Source: an uncultured Synergistales bacterium (lineage in GTDB: Bacteria > Synergistota > Synergistia > Synergistales > Aminobacteriaceae). From it: DNA of 64,000 nt. Shown one piece after another: positions 16,402-24,927 of this stretch. How positions within the stretch are numbered: the stretch's first letter is position 1; every line of letters begins with the position of its first letter. The translations under genes were made by a program, and so were the position numbers. The notes beneath the pieces are model-generated. The model did not search any database. It was not told the origin of the DNA and saw only the letters and a program-made list of their open reading frames with translations. Where the stretch lies: the NCBI GenBank assembly GCA_905234075.1, contig CAJOGI010000003.1, positions 1-64,000 on the forward strand, given 5' to 3'.

Positions 16402-17493
16402 ATGTCGGCAAAAAAATTTGTAAAAACAGTAAAGAATGCCAAGCGCGGAATAGCCTTCTCGAAAAAATTTAAGCACAGGCTCTTAGGCTCATTAATTTTA
16501 TTTTTCGGGTTGCTTTTCGGCTGTGCTTTGCTTGTATGGTGGCAGGAGAAGAATTTTACGGGCTCCTATGTTGATTCGCTGTGGAGCGTCCTTTTTACGT
16601 TGATCGGTCAAGGGGAATTTGCCTCTTCGCCAAGAACTTTCGGCGGAAGGATAATAGTTTTTCTTTTATCAATTTTTGGCGTGGCTTTGTTCGGAGTTAT
16701 TTTTGCCGAAGTCATGCAGAGATTAATTAACAGTCAGCTAAAAAAAATGTTAGGGGAGATGATGGGAATAAATAACTGCAAATTTGAAGGCCACGTTTTA
16801 ATTTGTGGCTGGAACGGACGTGGGCCCTATTTAGTTCGCGAGCTGCTTGCTTCAAGCCGTCAGGTTGCTTTAATCGCAAAAGAACGGCCAAATAATTTAG
16901 ATGCAGGCATTTTTTACGTTCAAGGCAACCCGTCGGAGCGAGACGCTTTAATTAAGGGCGGCGTTGAAAAGGCTCAGGGCGCGATAATTTTGGGCGATCC
17001 CGATTTTGGCAACGATGATTCTCATACAATACTAACCGGCCTCGCCATCGAAGCCATAGCTCCTGATGTCTACACAGTCATGGAACTTCATGACCCCGAA
17101 AATGAACGATATGCACGTTATGCCCACGTTGACGATATTTTATATACTGACAGCCTTATTGCCGACATAACTGCAATGTGTACGCATAACGAAGGAATTT
17201 CGGCATTTATCCGCGATGTTTTATCTACAGCCGACGACGGCCACAGCTTCGCTTCTTTTGATGTAACACGCGAATTTGACGGCAGAACGATAAAAGAACT
17301 CTTTGAGCATTTCAGCGAACATGACGCGATACCGATTGCAACGATAACACCGCCTGAACATAAAGACGGCGAACACGTCCCGGTCTCCGAGTGGATTTCA
17401 ACGGTCATGCCCGAACGAGACAAGGTCATAAAACTTCCGATGAAGGTAGTATGTCTTGTAAAAGATAATTATTCGGAAATGGTTAAAAAATAA
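16402..17493 (+). CDS. Ion-channel-like protein with TrkA-N (RCK) domain
   Basis: A 363-residue membrane protein. Residues 25-110 hold two membrane helices around a pore-loop-like segment, then an RCK/TrkA-N Rossmann domain (VLICGWNGRGPYLVREL near 133) and a C-terminal domain. In ordinary potassium channels the pore loop has a TxGYG filter; here it reads TLIGQGEF, so selectivity is doubtful. This recalls channel-like proteins of the CASTOR/POLLUX group. It follows rpoD by 9 bases and has no clear ribosome site. Confidence 0.75.
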   Translation: MSAKKFVKTVKNAKRGIAFSKKFKHRLLGSLILFFGLLFGCALLVWWQEKNFTGSYVDSLWSVLFTLIGQGEFASSPRTFGGRIIVFLLSIFGVALFGVIFAEVMQRLINSQLKKMLGEMMGINNCKFEGHVLICGWNGRGPYLVRELLASSRQVALIAKERPNNLDAGIFYVQGNPSERDALIKGGVEKAQGAIILGDPDFGNDDSHTILTGLAIEAIAPDVYTVMELHDPENERYARYAHVDDILYTDSLIADITAMCTHNEGISAFIRDVLSTADDGHSFASFDVTREFDGRTIKELFEHFSEHDAIPIATITPPEHKDGEHVPVSEWISTVMPERDKVIKLPMKVVCLVKDNYSEMVKK

Positions 17494-17504
17494 AAAAAAA
17501 ATAG

Positions 17505-17560
17505 AGCGGGGAGTTAGAAGGTTCGATAAATTTCAGAAATGACTAGCTCCTCGTATTTTA
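17505..17560. terminator. Hairpin between converging channel and lysC genes
   Basis: CGGGGAGTTAG near 17508 pairs imperfectly with CTAGCTCCTCG near 17543, flanked by A-run and TATTTT. It lies between two converging genes and probably stops transcription from both sides. The left arm resembles one heptamer unit. Confidence 0.5.
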
Positions 17561-18874
17561 AGAAATCATTTCTTTATAAAGCGCATTGACTGCCTTTTCG
17601 TAATCAGCTTCATTAAGGCCGATGATGATATTTAACTCGTCCGAACCCTGATCAATCATTCTGATATTAATTCCAGCCTTCGCTATGGCTGAGAAAATTT
17701 TTGCGGCCATTCCCTTAACGCTGACCATGCCTTCCCCGACTATGGCAATAGAGGCGAGATTTTTTTCAATCGTTATGAAATCGGGATTAAGTTCGTTTTT
17801 AATTTCACGTAAAATAATTTCGCGCCTGTTATCAAATAATTCACTGTTCACAACTACCGAAATAGTATCAATGCCGCTCGGACAATGTTCAAAAGGTATT
17901 CCGTTGCGTGAAAAAATATAAAGCAGTCTCGCTCCGAAACCTGTCTCGCTGTTCATCATAGTCTTTTCGACGCGGATACTTGTAAAACCTTTTCGCCCTG
18001 CTATGCCTGTTACCGGGCTTTTAGTAATATTTTTGGGAAGCGAAGCAGTTATTAAAGTCCCTTTATCGTCAGGCTTGTTAGTGTTGCGAATGTTAATAGG
18101 AATACCGGCCTTTCTCACAGGGAACACAGCGTCTTCATGCAAAACGCTTGCGCCCATGTAACTTAATTCTCTTAATTCAGTATAAGTTATATATTCAATG
18201 ACTTTCGGTGCGTTCACAATTCTAGGATCTGCGCTCAACATTCCTGAAACGTCCGTCCAATTTTCGTATAAATCAGCATTGACCGAACGCGCAATTATTG
18301 AGCCCGTAACGTCAGAGCCTCCGCGTGAAAAAGTTTTTATGCTCCCGTCAGGCATTGAGCCGTAAAAACCCGGAATTACAGCATAATTTAATTCTTTTAA
18401 TTTTTCTCCGGCAGTCTTGAAAGTTTTTTCCTCGTTCAAAATTCCTTTTTCATCAAAGAAAATTATTTCAGCTGCGTCAACAAAAGGCCAGCCCAAAAAT
18501 TTCGCGATTATCTTTGAATTTATATATTCGCCCCTGCTCGCAGGATAATCGGGCGTTGTCCCGGCTTCTAAATTTTTTTTAATAGTCTCGATTTCTGCGG
18601 CAATATCAAAATTTATTCCAAGCTCTTTAATAATTTCTTCGTAACGGTCAGAAATTTTTTTGAGGGTTTCAGAAAAATCTTCATTATTTTTGCTTTGAGC
18701 GTGGCATTTATAGAGCAAGTCTGTAATTTTTATGTCATCGCTAAATCTTTTTCCCGGAGCTGAAGCGACGACGAACCTACGCGCCGGATTATCTTTAATA
18801 ATTTTGACGGCCTTTTTAATCTGCGAAGCGTCAGCCAGTGAAGTACCGCCGAATTTTGCAGTTATTACATTCAA
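17558..18874 (-). CDS. lysC: Aspartate kinase
   Basis: A 438-residue aspartokinase, the first step of the aspartate pathway. KFGGTSLADASQI at the N-terminus, the SRGGSDVTGS block near residue 185 and DVSGMLSADPRIV near 210 are family signatures. Two ACT regulatory domains follow (about 300-438); the last has ASIAIVGEGMVSVKGMAAKIF and NIRMIDQGSDELNIIIGL, so feedback control by lysine or threonine is likely. It is the last gene of the dapA-dapB-dapH-deacetylase-lysC run. Confidence 0.93.
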   Translation of the reverse strand: MNVITAKFGGTSLADASQIKKAVKIIKDNPARRFVVASAPGKRFSDDIKITDLLYKCHAQSKNNEDFSETLKKISDRYEEIIKELGINFDIAAEIETIKKNLEAGTTPDYPASRGEYINSKIIAKFLGWPFVDAAEIIFFDEKGILNEEKTFKTAGEKLKELNYAVIPGFYGSMPDGSIKTFSRGGSDVTGSIIARSVNADLYENWTDVSGMLSADPRIVNAPKVIEYITYTELRELSYMGASVLHEDAVFPVRKAGIPINIRNTNKPDDKGTLITASLPKNITKSPVTGIAGRKGFTSIRVEKTMMNSETGFGARLLYIFSRNGIPFEHCPSGIDTISVVVNSELFDNRREIILREIKNELNPDFITIEKNLASIAIVGEGMVSVKGMAAKIFSAIAKAGINIRMIDQGSDELNIIIGLNEADYEKAVNALYKEMIS

Positions 18875-18883
18875 ATTAAAACA

Positions 18884-20026
18884 CTATCCTAAATTAAATT
18901 TATATACGACAGCAGAATGAACTGCCGAAGCTGTTATTATAGCGTCAGGAACGGGCAAAAATTTATCGCTGTGCAAGGGATACTCACAGCCTGCGCCTAT
19001 GTGATAAAAATTCCCAGTCGTAGCCATTATGAAAAATCCGAAATCCTCGCTTATAAATAAAGGCCTCTCTATTATATTGACATTCTCAAGGCCTAAAGCC
19101 TCACGCGCTGTATTTTCAACGAATGAAGTTAAAGCGTCATTGTCATTGATAACACCCGGCGTGCTTAAATTAAAATCACATTCGCATTTAGCCCCGAATG
19201 AGGCCGAAATTTTTTCGCAGATGTCCTGAAATTTTTTGACCATTCGTGCGCGTTCGTCAATTCCGTAAGTTCTGATTATACCGTTAAATTCTGCGCGTCC
19301 TGCCAAGATATTTCCTGCTGTGCCTGCGTTAAACTTCCCGACAGTTACAACACCGTCAGGATTATTCATTTTCAAAATTTCGGTGATTATGTTCGCAGCA
19401 GCCTGAATCGCGTCAATGCCCTTGTCCCTCTGCGCACCGTGCGCGGACTTGCCGATGATAGTAACCTTAAACATGCCTGAAGCTGCGTAAAAATTCCCGT
19501 ACTTAATTCCCACGTGCCCGGCAGGCAACGCAGGGTCAACATGACAGCCGAAAACAGCGTCAATATTTTCGAGGCAGCCCGCTTTAATCATTCTGTCAGC
19601 TCCGCCGCTGCCCTCTTCGTCGGGCTGAAACAAAAAAGTAACGGAGCCGCTTAAATCTTTTTCGTGCTTCTTCAAAATCATTGCCGCGCCCAACGCCCCT
19701 GTTATATGAACGTCATGACCGCAGGCGTGCATAAAGCCCTTATTTTGAGAAGCAAATTCTGCGCCCGTTGCCTCGTCAATCGGTAAAGCGTCAATGTCGG
19801 CACGAAGAGCGGAATTTTTTCCGGGCAAACTTCCTTCAAGCCTCGCTATTATTCCCGTGTCTAAAATTCTTTTATGAGGAATTTTTAAGCCGTCTAAAGT
19901 TTTTTCGATTAACTCCGCCGTTTTATATTCATGATTTCCGATTTCGGGAATTTTATGAAATTCTTGACGCAGCGAAATTAATTTTTCTTTTAATTCCTGA
20001 GCCTCGCGCAAAAAATCAATTTTCAT
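18884..20026 (-). CDS. N-acetyldiaminopimelate deacetylase (M20 family)
   Basis: A 380-residue M20-type amidohydrolase. HACGHDVH near residue 100 supplies zinc ligands and EEGSGGADRMIKAG near 137-150 the catalytic glutamate; ISEDFGFF near 347 holds the final metal-side residues. The generic family covers hippurate and IAA-amino acid hydrolases as well. Its position between dapH and lysC makes N-acetyl-LL-diaminopimelate the likely substrate, which would complete the acetylase branch. It begins 3 bases after the dapH stop. Confidence 0.83.
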   Translation of the reverse strand: MKIDFLREAQELKEKLISLRQEFHKIPEIGNHEYKTAELIEKTLDGLKIPHKRILDTGIIARLEGSLPGKNSALRADIDALPIDEATGAEFASQNKGFMHACGHDVHITGALGAAMILKKHEKDLSGSVTFLFQPDEEGSGGADRMIKAGCLENIDAVFGCHVDPALPAGHVGIKYGNFYAASGMFKVTIIGKSAHGAQRDKGIDAIQAAANIITEILKMNNPDGVVTVGKFNAGTAGNILAGRAEFNGIIRTYGIDERARMVKKFQDICEKISASFGAKCECDFNLSTPGVINDNDALTSFVENTAREALGLENVNIIERPLFISEDFGFFIMATTGNFYHIGAGCEYPLHSDKFLPVPDAIITASAVHSAVVYKFNLG

Positions 20027-20029
20027 TTT

Positions 20030-20749
20030 TTATATTTTTCGTAACGAAGCCTCAAGAGCCGTCTTTAACGTAGTGCCTTCGTCCTTGTCCTTAATGACGC
20101 GGGCCGGGCAGCCTGCAACGACTTTTCCGGGCGGAACGTCTTGAATTACGACAGCTCCGGCAGCGACGACAGAATTTTCTCCGATGTGAACGCCCTCAAT
20201 GACAACGGCGTTAGCTCCGATTAAGACGTTATCTTCAACGATGACGGGCTTTGCGCTTGCTGGTTCAATCACACCTGCGAGGACGGCTCCTGCTCCGACG
20301 TGGCAATTTTTTCCGACGGTTGCACGGCCTCCCAGTATTGCGCCCATGTCAATCATAGTTCCGTCTCCGATTACAGCTCCGATGTTAATAACCGCGCCCA
20401 TCATGATAACAGCGTTCTTTCCGATTGAGACGTTGTCGCGGATAATTGCGCCGGGCTCGATACGCGCCTGAATATTTTTCAAGTCCAGTAACGGAATTGC
20501 GCTGTTGCGTGAAGAATTTTCGATGACTATCTCGTCAATTTTATTTTCATTTTCTTTTATGACCGGCTCAAGTTCTGCCCAGTCCCCGAAAATAATTTTG
20601 TCGCCTGCTCCGAAAATTTTTGCGTTAGTTTTCGAGAAGTCAATATTTTCCTGCCTACCGTCAGGCATGGCTTTCTCGCGCAAAAAAATTTTTACGGGCG
20701 TAACTTTTTTCGCGTCAGCTATGAATTTTATAATTTCCTGTGCATTCAT
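20030..20749 (-). CDS. dapH: Tetrahydrodipicolinate N-acetyltransferase
   Basis: A 239-residue left-handed beta-helix acetyltransferase. The first 85 residues are the N-terminal DapH domain ([20 protein letters not shown]); the rest is hexapeptide repeats with [30 protein letters not shown] and the closing [19 protein letters not shown]. It acetylates tetrahydrodipicolinate, so this organism uses the acetylase and not the succinylase route. A heptamer inverted repeat separates it from dapB. Confidence 0.92.
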   Translation of the reverse strand: MNAQEIIKFIADAKKVTPVKIFLREKAMPDGRQENIDFSKTNAKIFGAGDKIIFGDWAELEPVIKENENKIDEIVIENSSRNSAIPLLDLKNIQARIEPGAIIRDNVSIGKNAVIMMGAVINIGAVIGDGTMIDMGAILGGRATVGKNCHVGAGAVLAGVIEPASAKPVIVEDNVLIGANAVVIEGVHIGENSVVAAGAVVIQDVPPGKVVAGCPARVIKDKDEGTTLKTALEASLRKI

Positions 20750-20756
20750 GTTTATT

Positions 20757-20829
20757 CAGGTAGGAGTTAGGAATTAGGAGGCAGGAAGTAAAAAAATAAC
20801 TCCTAACTCCTACCTCCTACCTCCTAACT
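20757..20829. repeat. Heptamer inverted repeat between dapB and dapH
   Basis: A forward array (GTAGGAGTTAGGAATTAGGAGG) and an inverted array (CTCCTAACTCCTACCTCCTACC) face each other across a short A-rich loop and fold into a long hairpin. The dapB stop TAG at 20824 is made by the repeat. The hairpin could set the ratio of upstream to downstream expression within the operon. Confidence 0.87.
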
Positions 20830-21552
20830 GTCAATAAAGTCTTTCATGTTGTAAAGGCCCGCGCTCCGATTTACTAGCCACTTGACCGCCGATAACGCGC
20901 CCTTTGCAAATAAAGCCCTGTTCTTTGCGTCATGCTTTAATGTAATAGTCTCAAGTCCGTTTGAAAAAATTATTTCATGCGTTCCGACTTCAGAGCCGTA
21001 TCTCAAAGAATGAATACCGATTTCATTTTCCGGGCGTTTTCCGTTTTCATGACGGCCTATATTGAATTTTAATTCGGGCTTGGCCCCCTGTAATCTTTTC
21101 GCGAGCATTAAAGCAGTTCCGCTGGGGACATCTAATTTTTGATTGTGATGAGCCTCGATTAATTCAATGTCGCAGTCTCCGAAAACTTTTGCAACCCTCT
21201 CGGCAATGTCAGCGAGCAGAGCAACTCCGATTGACATGTTAGGCGACTGAAAGACGGGAATTTTTTTCGCGGCCTCTTTAATCAAATTTAACTCTTCGTC
21301 AGTGTGTCCCGTTGAGGCGATTAATACGGGCAGATTTTTTTTCACGCAGTAACTTAATAAACCCTCGACCGCTTTATGATTGGAGAAGTCCACTACGCAG
21401 TCAGCAACGCCGTTAAAATCTTCAAGGGATTTATATTTTCCTCCGCCGGTCTCAAAAGTAATGTCAACGAGAGCGGCAATGTTTTCGCTTCCTGCCATTT
21501 CCGTGAGTATATGACCCATTTTGCCGTTCGCGCCGTTAATAATTAACTTCAT
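20824..21552 (-). CDS. dapB: 4-hydroxy-tetrahydrodipicolinate reductase
   Basis: A 242-residue reductase. The N-terminal nucleotide site reads INGANGKMGHIL, and the catalytic block EAHHNQKLDVPSGTA near residue 133 carries the paired histidines, lysine and substrate-binding SGTA. It reduces the DapA product with NAD(P)H. It lies 39 bases after dapA, with a heptamer repeat in between. Confidence 0.94.
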   Translation of the reverse strand: MKLIINGANGKMGHILTEMAGSENIAALVDITFETGGGKYKSLEDFNGVADCVVDFSNHKAVEGLLSYCVKKNLPVLIASTGHTDEELNLIKEAAKKIPVFQSPNMSIGVALLADIAERVAKVFGDCDIELIEAHHNQKLDVPSGTALMLAKRLQGAKPELKFNIGRHENGKRPENEIGIHSLRYGSEVGTHEIIFSNGLETITLKHDAKNRALFAKGALSAVKWLVNRSAGLYNMKDFIDS

Positions 21553-21560
21553 ATTTACTT

Positions 21561-21592
21561 TACCTCCTACCTCCTAATTCCTAACTCCTACC
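21561..21592. repeat. Heptamer repeat between dapA and dapB
   Basis: About four units of CTCCTAC/CTCCTAA on the + strand. Read on the - strand (direction of the operon) the array offers several AGGAG motifs upstream of dapB and contributes the TAG stop of dapA. Confidence 0.85.
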
Positions 21593-22479
21593 TAAATCAG
21601 CCCCTGCTCTTTCATAATTGCTTCGAGCTTCAGCCAGTGAGCCTCTTCCATCGGAACTAAAGGAAGCCTCAAATAATTTTCGCAGAAGCCCATAGCCGAC
21701 ATGGCCGCTTTGACCGGAATTGGGTTGACTTCGGAGAACAGAGCATTAATCAACGGAAGCATTTCGCACTGAAGAGCAGCCGCGCCTTTTACATCGCCTG
21801 CAAAAAATCTGTCGCAGATCTCTACGGTTTTTTTAGGCGCAGGATTTGAAAGCACGGAGATAACTCCCTTGCCGCCCATTGAAAGAATAGGGACAATCTG
21901 ATCATCGTTGCCTGAATAAATATCGAGCTTGTCGCCGACTAACTGCGCGGTCTGAACAATTTTTGAAATATTGCCGTTAGCCTCTTTAATTCCTGAAATC
22001 ATAGGGTGGTCTGCTAATTTCGCGTAGGTCTCCGGCTCAATATTAACGCCTGTTCTTGAAGGAACGTTATAAAGAATTAACGGCTTTGTTGAAGCGTCAG
22101 CGATGGCCGTGTACATTTTTACGAGGCCGTTCTGTGTGGCTTTATTGTAATAGGGAGTTACTGCCAAAATTCCGTCAGCTCCGGCATCGCAGGCAAACTT
22201 AGTCAAATAAATAGCGTGTGCCGTATCGTTCGAGCCTGTCGAAGCTACAACGGGACATCTTCCCGCGACTCTCTTGACTGAAAACTCAATGACTTTTTCA
22301 TGTTCCGGGTCAGTGAGCGTTGAGCCTTCGCCTGTCGTTCCTGCAATGACGAGGGCATTAATTCCTTCTTCGAGCTGCCAGTCGAGCAGTTTTGCAAGTG
22401 AATTATAATCGACTCCGCTTGCGTTCATGGGTGTTATAAGAGCAGTAGCAGCACCTTTGAAAATATGACTTGATGCCAT
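21592..22479 (-). CDS. dapA: 4-hydroxy-tetrahydrodipicolinate synthase
   Basis: A 295-residue TIM-barrel aldolase that condenses pyruvate with aspartate semialdehyde. GTTGEGSTL near residue 48, the tyrosine in YNVPSRTG near 137, and the Schiff-base lysine in ISGIKEANG near 165 are all present. It is the first gene of the lysine/DAP run. Its start is preceded by AAAGGAGAG and by a long structured leader, described separately. Confidence 0.95.
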   Translation of the reverse strand: MASSHIFKGAATALITPMNASGVDYNSLAKLLDWQLEEGINALVIAGTTGEGSTLTDPEHEKVIEFSVKRVAGRCPVVASTGSNDTAHAIYLTKFACDAGADGILAVTPYYNKATQNGLVKMYTAIADASTKPLILYNVPSRTGVNIEPETYAKLADHPMISGIKEANGNISKIVQTAQLVGDKLDIYSGNDDQIVPILSMGGKGVISVLSNPAPKKTVEICDRFFAGDVKGAAALQCEMLPLINALFSEVNPIPVKAAMSAMGFCENYLRLPLVPMEEAHWLKLEAIMKEQGLI

Positions 22480-22515
22480 GATTTTTTCTCTCCTTTACTT
22501 TATAAATATTAGTAA

Positions 22516-22547
22516 TAAAAAAACCGCCCTGTGAATGAGCGGTTTAT
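22516..22547 (-). terminator. Intrinsic terminator in the dapA leader (attenuator)
   Basis: On the - strand AAACCGC and GCGGTTT form a 7-bp stem around an 11-base loop, followed directly by a run of T. It ends about 37 bases before dapA, so it would stop transcription ahead of the operon unless prevented. Confidence 0.75.
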
Positions 22548-22591
22548 TTAATCTATGCAATATAAATATATATTTGTGTCCGTCATTCACA

Positions 22592-22678
22592 CTAAGGCAT
22601 AAATATATACTCACGCTTTATCTTGAGTGAGGACATGCAAGGAGACACAAAAAGTTTATAGGTAAAATTCACTAACAT
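22592..22678 (-). CDS. Possible leader peptide of the dapA operon (28 residues)
   Basis: A short frame in the dapA leader. It has AGGAG ten bases before its ATG and encodes 28 residues with Lys codons at 8, 19 and 21, including a Leu-Lys-Ile-Lys-Arg stretch. The stop TAG adjoins the sequence able to form the antiterminator. Position and ribosome site suggest ribosome-mediated attenuation, but lysine codons are few, and A+T-rich DNA gives short frames by chance. It may not be translated. Confidence 0.4.
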   Translation of the reverse strand: MLVNFTYKLFVSPCMSSLKIKREYIFMP

Positions 22679-22731
22679 TATTTTCTATCTCCTCTCAAAT
22701 TTTTTTAATATTCTTTAATATCGCGTATGAA

Positions 22732-22760
22732 ATAATAAACGCGAAAATTAATTCTGTCAA
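22732..22760 (-). promoter_or_regulatory. Sigma-70 promoter of the dapA operon
   Basis: On the - strand TTGACA (22755-22760) and TATTAT (22732-22737) are separated by exactly 17 bases. It starts right after the cdsA stop, placing the start of transcription near 22724. Confidence 0.75.
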
Positions 22761-22767
22761 ACGAGTT

Positions 22768-23616
22768 TTATAAAATCACACGAAGAATTAAATATGTCAG
22801 TAGACCGTTAAATAAAATGCTGTCGAAACGGTCTAACATTCCGCCGTGTCCCGGAATTAACTGCCCGGAGTCTTTTTGTCCTGTCTCGCGTTTGATTAAA
22901 GATTCAGCAAGATCTCCGGCTTGTCCTGCAATGCCGCAGATAAATCCGATACTTATCATTTCTCTTGGAAGGCTGAAAAAATAAATCGCCGCCGCGCTTA
23001 CAATAAGACTTCCGATTATTCCTGCGACAAAGCCTTGAACAGTCTTGCCCGGACTTACATGTTCGCAGAGTTTTACGGAACCGAATAATTTTCCGCCGAT
23101 ATAAGCTCCGACATCGCAGCCCCATGTGCAGAAAAATAAAGTCATTAAAATCTCACGGCCTATTATGTAATCCCTAAGCATTATCATGCAGACCCAAGGG
23201 ACGGTGATATAAAGCACGCCCGAAATTATTCCGCCGGTGTTGAAAACTGCGCTGCTGTTGCCTTTTGAGAATTGACGCTTGAAAATTTCGACAGTGAAAA
23301 CTCCGCAGACGCATAAAGATAAAATCATTGCCAAAACTATCGGCTGTGCGCTTTCACGTGTTGCTGCAATTAAAAGAATCAGAGAAAAAATATATCCCAC
23401 GCCCGGAGAAATTTTCATGCTTTTTATTTTCGCGTAACGCTCCAGCATTCTGTAATACTCTGAAAGCGAAATCAGAGCGATTAACGATGCTGTGAGCGTC
23501 CAAATAATTTCGCCGTAGTGGATTGCTCCCAAAATTATCGCAACTATAAAAATGCTGCTGAAAGTTCTAAGCTGAAGTTCAGCTCTTTCGGCTCTGTCAA
23601 TTTTTGAGACCGCCAT
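22768..23616 (-). CDS. cdsA: Phosphatidate cytidylyltransferase
   Basis: A 282-residue multi-helix membrane enzyme making CDP-diacylglycerol. The C-terminal signature is clear: KRETGQKDSGQLIPGHGGMLDRFDS near residues 240-265, with the conserved Asp residues, and the earlier GKTVQGFVAGIIGS segment. It overlaps the end of uppS by 20 bases, the common uppS-cdsA order. Confidence 0.93.
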   Translation of the reverse strand: MAVSKIDRAERAELQLRTFSSIFIVAIILGAIHYGEIIWTLTASLIALISLSEYYRMLERYAKIKSMKISPGVGYIFSLILLIAATRESAQPIVLAMILSLCVCGVFTVEIFKRQFSKGNSSAVFNTGGIISGVLYITVPWVCMIMLRDYIIGREILMTLFFCTWGCDVGAYIGGKLFGSVKLCEHVSPGKTVQGFVAGIIGSLIVSAAAIYFFSLPREMISIGFICGIAGQAGDLAESLIKRETGQKDSGQLIPGHGGMLDRFDSILFNGLLTYLILRVIL

Positions 23617-24310
23617 AGCGTCTTTCCCTCCCAGCGTAATTTTCTAGTGCCTTGTCGAGTTCATTTTCATCGAAGTCAGGCCAGTGAATGTCCGTGAAAT
23701 AATATTCGCTGTACGCGCTCTCCCACAGCCAAAAATTACTAAGCCTTAATTCTCCGCTCGTCCTGATTATTAAATCGGGGTCGGGGACATCGGGCAGGTA
23801 AAAATATTTCCGCAAGTCTTCTTCAGTAACGGGCTTTTCAGGCTTTGAAGCGATCAGCGAGTTCACAGCGTCAAGAATTTCAGCGCGTCCGCCGTAATTT
23901 ATGCAGAGAATAAAATCTAAAATATTTTGATCTTTCGTGTAGTCTTCGGCCCATTGCATTTGCTTTAATAAATCTTCGGGGAGTTTGTCTTTACGTCCGC
24001 AAAATCTTATTCTTGCCCCTTCGGATTTAACCTCGTCAACTTTTTTGCGGATATAATATCTGAACAAACTCATGAGCCCTGTAACTTCCATAGCCGGCCT
24101 GTTCCAGTTTTCAGTCGAGAAAGCATAAACTGAAAAGTAACGAATGCCGCGAGCTTTTACGAGCCTGACCATGTTTTCAAGTTTTCGCAGTCCTGCTCTG
24201 TGTCCCATGAGGCGCGGAAGATTTCTTTTCTTTGCCCATCGCCCGTTGCCGTCAAGAATTATTGCCAAGTGTGTCGGAACTTTCTTTTCTAATTTTTTTT
24301 CTTCTGTCAT
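23597..24310 (-). CDS. uppS: Undecaprenyl diphosphate synthase (di-trans,poly-cis type)
   Basis: A 237-residue cis-prenyltransferase that makes the C55 lipid carrier for peptidoglycan and O-units. AIILDGNGRWAKKRNLPR near residue 17 holds the catalytic aspartate; YAFSTENWNRP near 63 and RTSGELRLSNF near 183 are the other signatures. It overlaps cdsA, so lipid carrier and phospholipid synthesis are coupled here. Confidence 0.94.
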   Translation of the reverse strand: MTEEKKLEKKVPTHLAIILDGNGRWAKKRNLPRLMGHRAGLRKLENMVRLVKARGIRYFSVYAFSTENWNRPAMEVTGLMSLFRYYIRKKVDEVKSEGARIRFCGRKDKLPEDLLKQMQWAEDYTKDQNILDFILCINYGGRAEILDAVNSLIASKPEKPVTEEDLRKYFYLPDVPDPDLIIRTSGELRLSNFWLWESAYSEYYFTDIHWPDFDENELDKALENYAGRERRYGGLKN

Positions 24311-24327
24311 AAATTTTTTTCTCCCTT

Positions 24328-24927
24328 TTAATTTTTTTCATCAAGTTCGTCAATTTTTAATTTTAATGCTTTTATGTCCTGCCACGTTAAATCTTTCGGG
24401 CTGCCCTTTGCGCGTGAGGCGTTCCGTAATAAATAACTCGGGTGGAACATAGGAAATAATTTTATACCGCGCCAATCCAGCCATTGACCGCGCAATTTTG
24501 TAATTCCCTGCTTGCTCTTTAAGAGCCACTGCGCGGAAATACTTCCCATAGCAACGACTATTTTAGGACGCAATAATAATAACTGCGCTTCAATATATTC
24601 GTTGCACGCCAGCATTTCTTCCTGAGCAGGATTTCTGTTATTAGGCGGACGGCATTTAACAATGTTCGCAATATAGACAGAGTTTCGCGGAATGCCTCCG
24701 CCCTGCTCTAAAATTTTAGTCAACAGCTGACCGGCCGGCCCTACAAAAGGTCTTCCGCTGAGGTCTTCTTCTTCGCCAGGCCCCTCGCCGATTATCATCA
24801 CTTTGCAATTTTCTACAGGCCCTTCGCCAAAAACCGTATTATGCCGATTTTCGCAGAGTTTGCACTTTTGACAGTTCTGTACGCGGTTTTTTAATTCTTC
24901 CCACGCTGAATTAATATCAATGCTCAT
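24328..24927 (-). CDS. Type 4 (family 4) uracil-DNA glycosylase
   Basis: A 199-residue iron-sulfur uracil-DNA glycosylase that removes uracil from DNA. CQKCKLC near residue 19 supplies two of the cluster cysteines; others lie near 90 and 106. GEGPGEEEDLSGRPFVGPAG near residue 48 is the active-site motif, and the late FHPSYLL (near 165) is the second. Its start overlaps the end of the preceding gene by 11 bases. Confidence 0.92.
   Translation of the reverse strand: MSIDINSAWEELKNRVQNCQKCKLCENRHNTVFGEGPVENCKVMIIGEGPGEEEDLSGRPFVGPAGQLLTKILEQGGGIPRNSVYIANIVKCRPPNNRNPAQEEMLACNEYIEAQLLLLRPKIVVAMGSISAQWLLKSKQGITKLRGQWLDWRGIKLFPMFHPSYLLRNASRAKGSPKDLTWQDIKALKLKIDELDEKN

Larger units (their letters stand above)
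22480..22724 (-). promoter_or_regulatory. Structured leader of the dapA operon with attenuator features
   Basis: About 245 bases separate the predicted start of transcription from dapA. On the - strand TTTGTGTC (22644-22651) is perfectly complementary to GACACAAA (22573-22580), closing a domain that holds a CTCAC/GTGAG hairpin. GTGAATGA (near 22584-22591) can pair with TCATTCAC (22531-22538), which is the loop side of the terminator, so pairing would open it. It does not match the lysine riboswitch or T-box features I know. It may be a new riboswitch or peptide-coupled attenuator. Confidence 0.6.

Noticed and set aside
22480-22724. Lysine riboswitch (L-box) or T-box in the dapA leader
   Set aside because: The leader lacks the conserved L-box core and the T-box TGGNACCGCG sequence, as far as I can see by eye.
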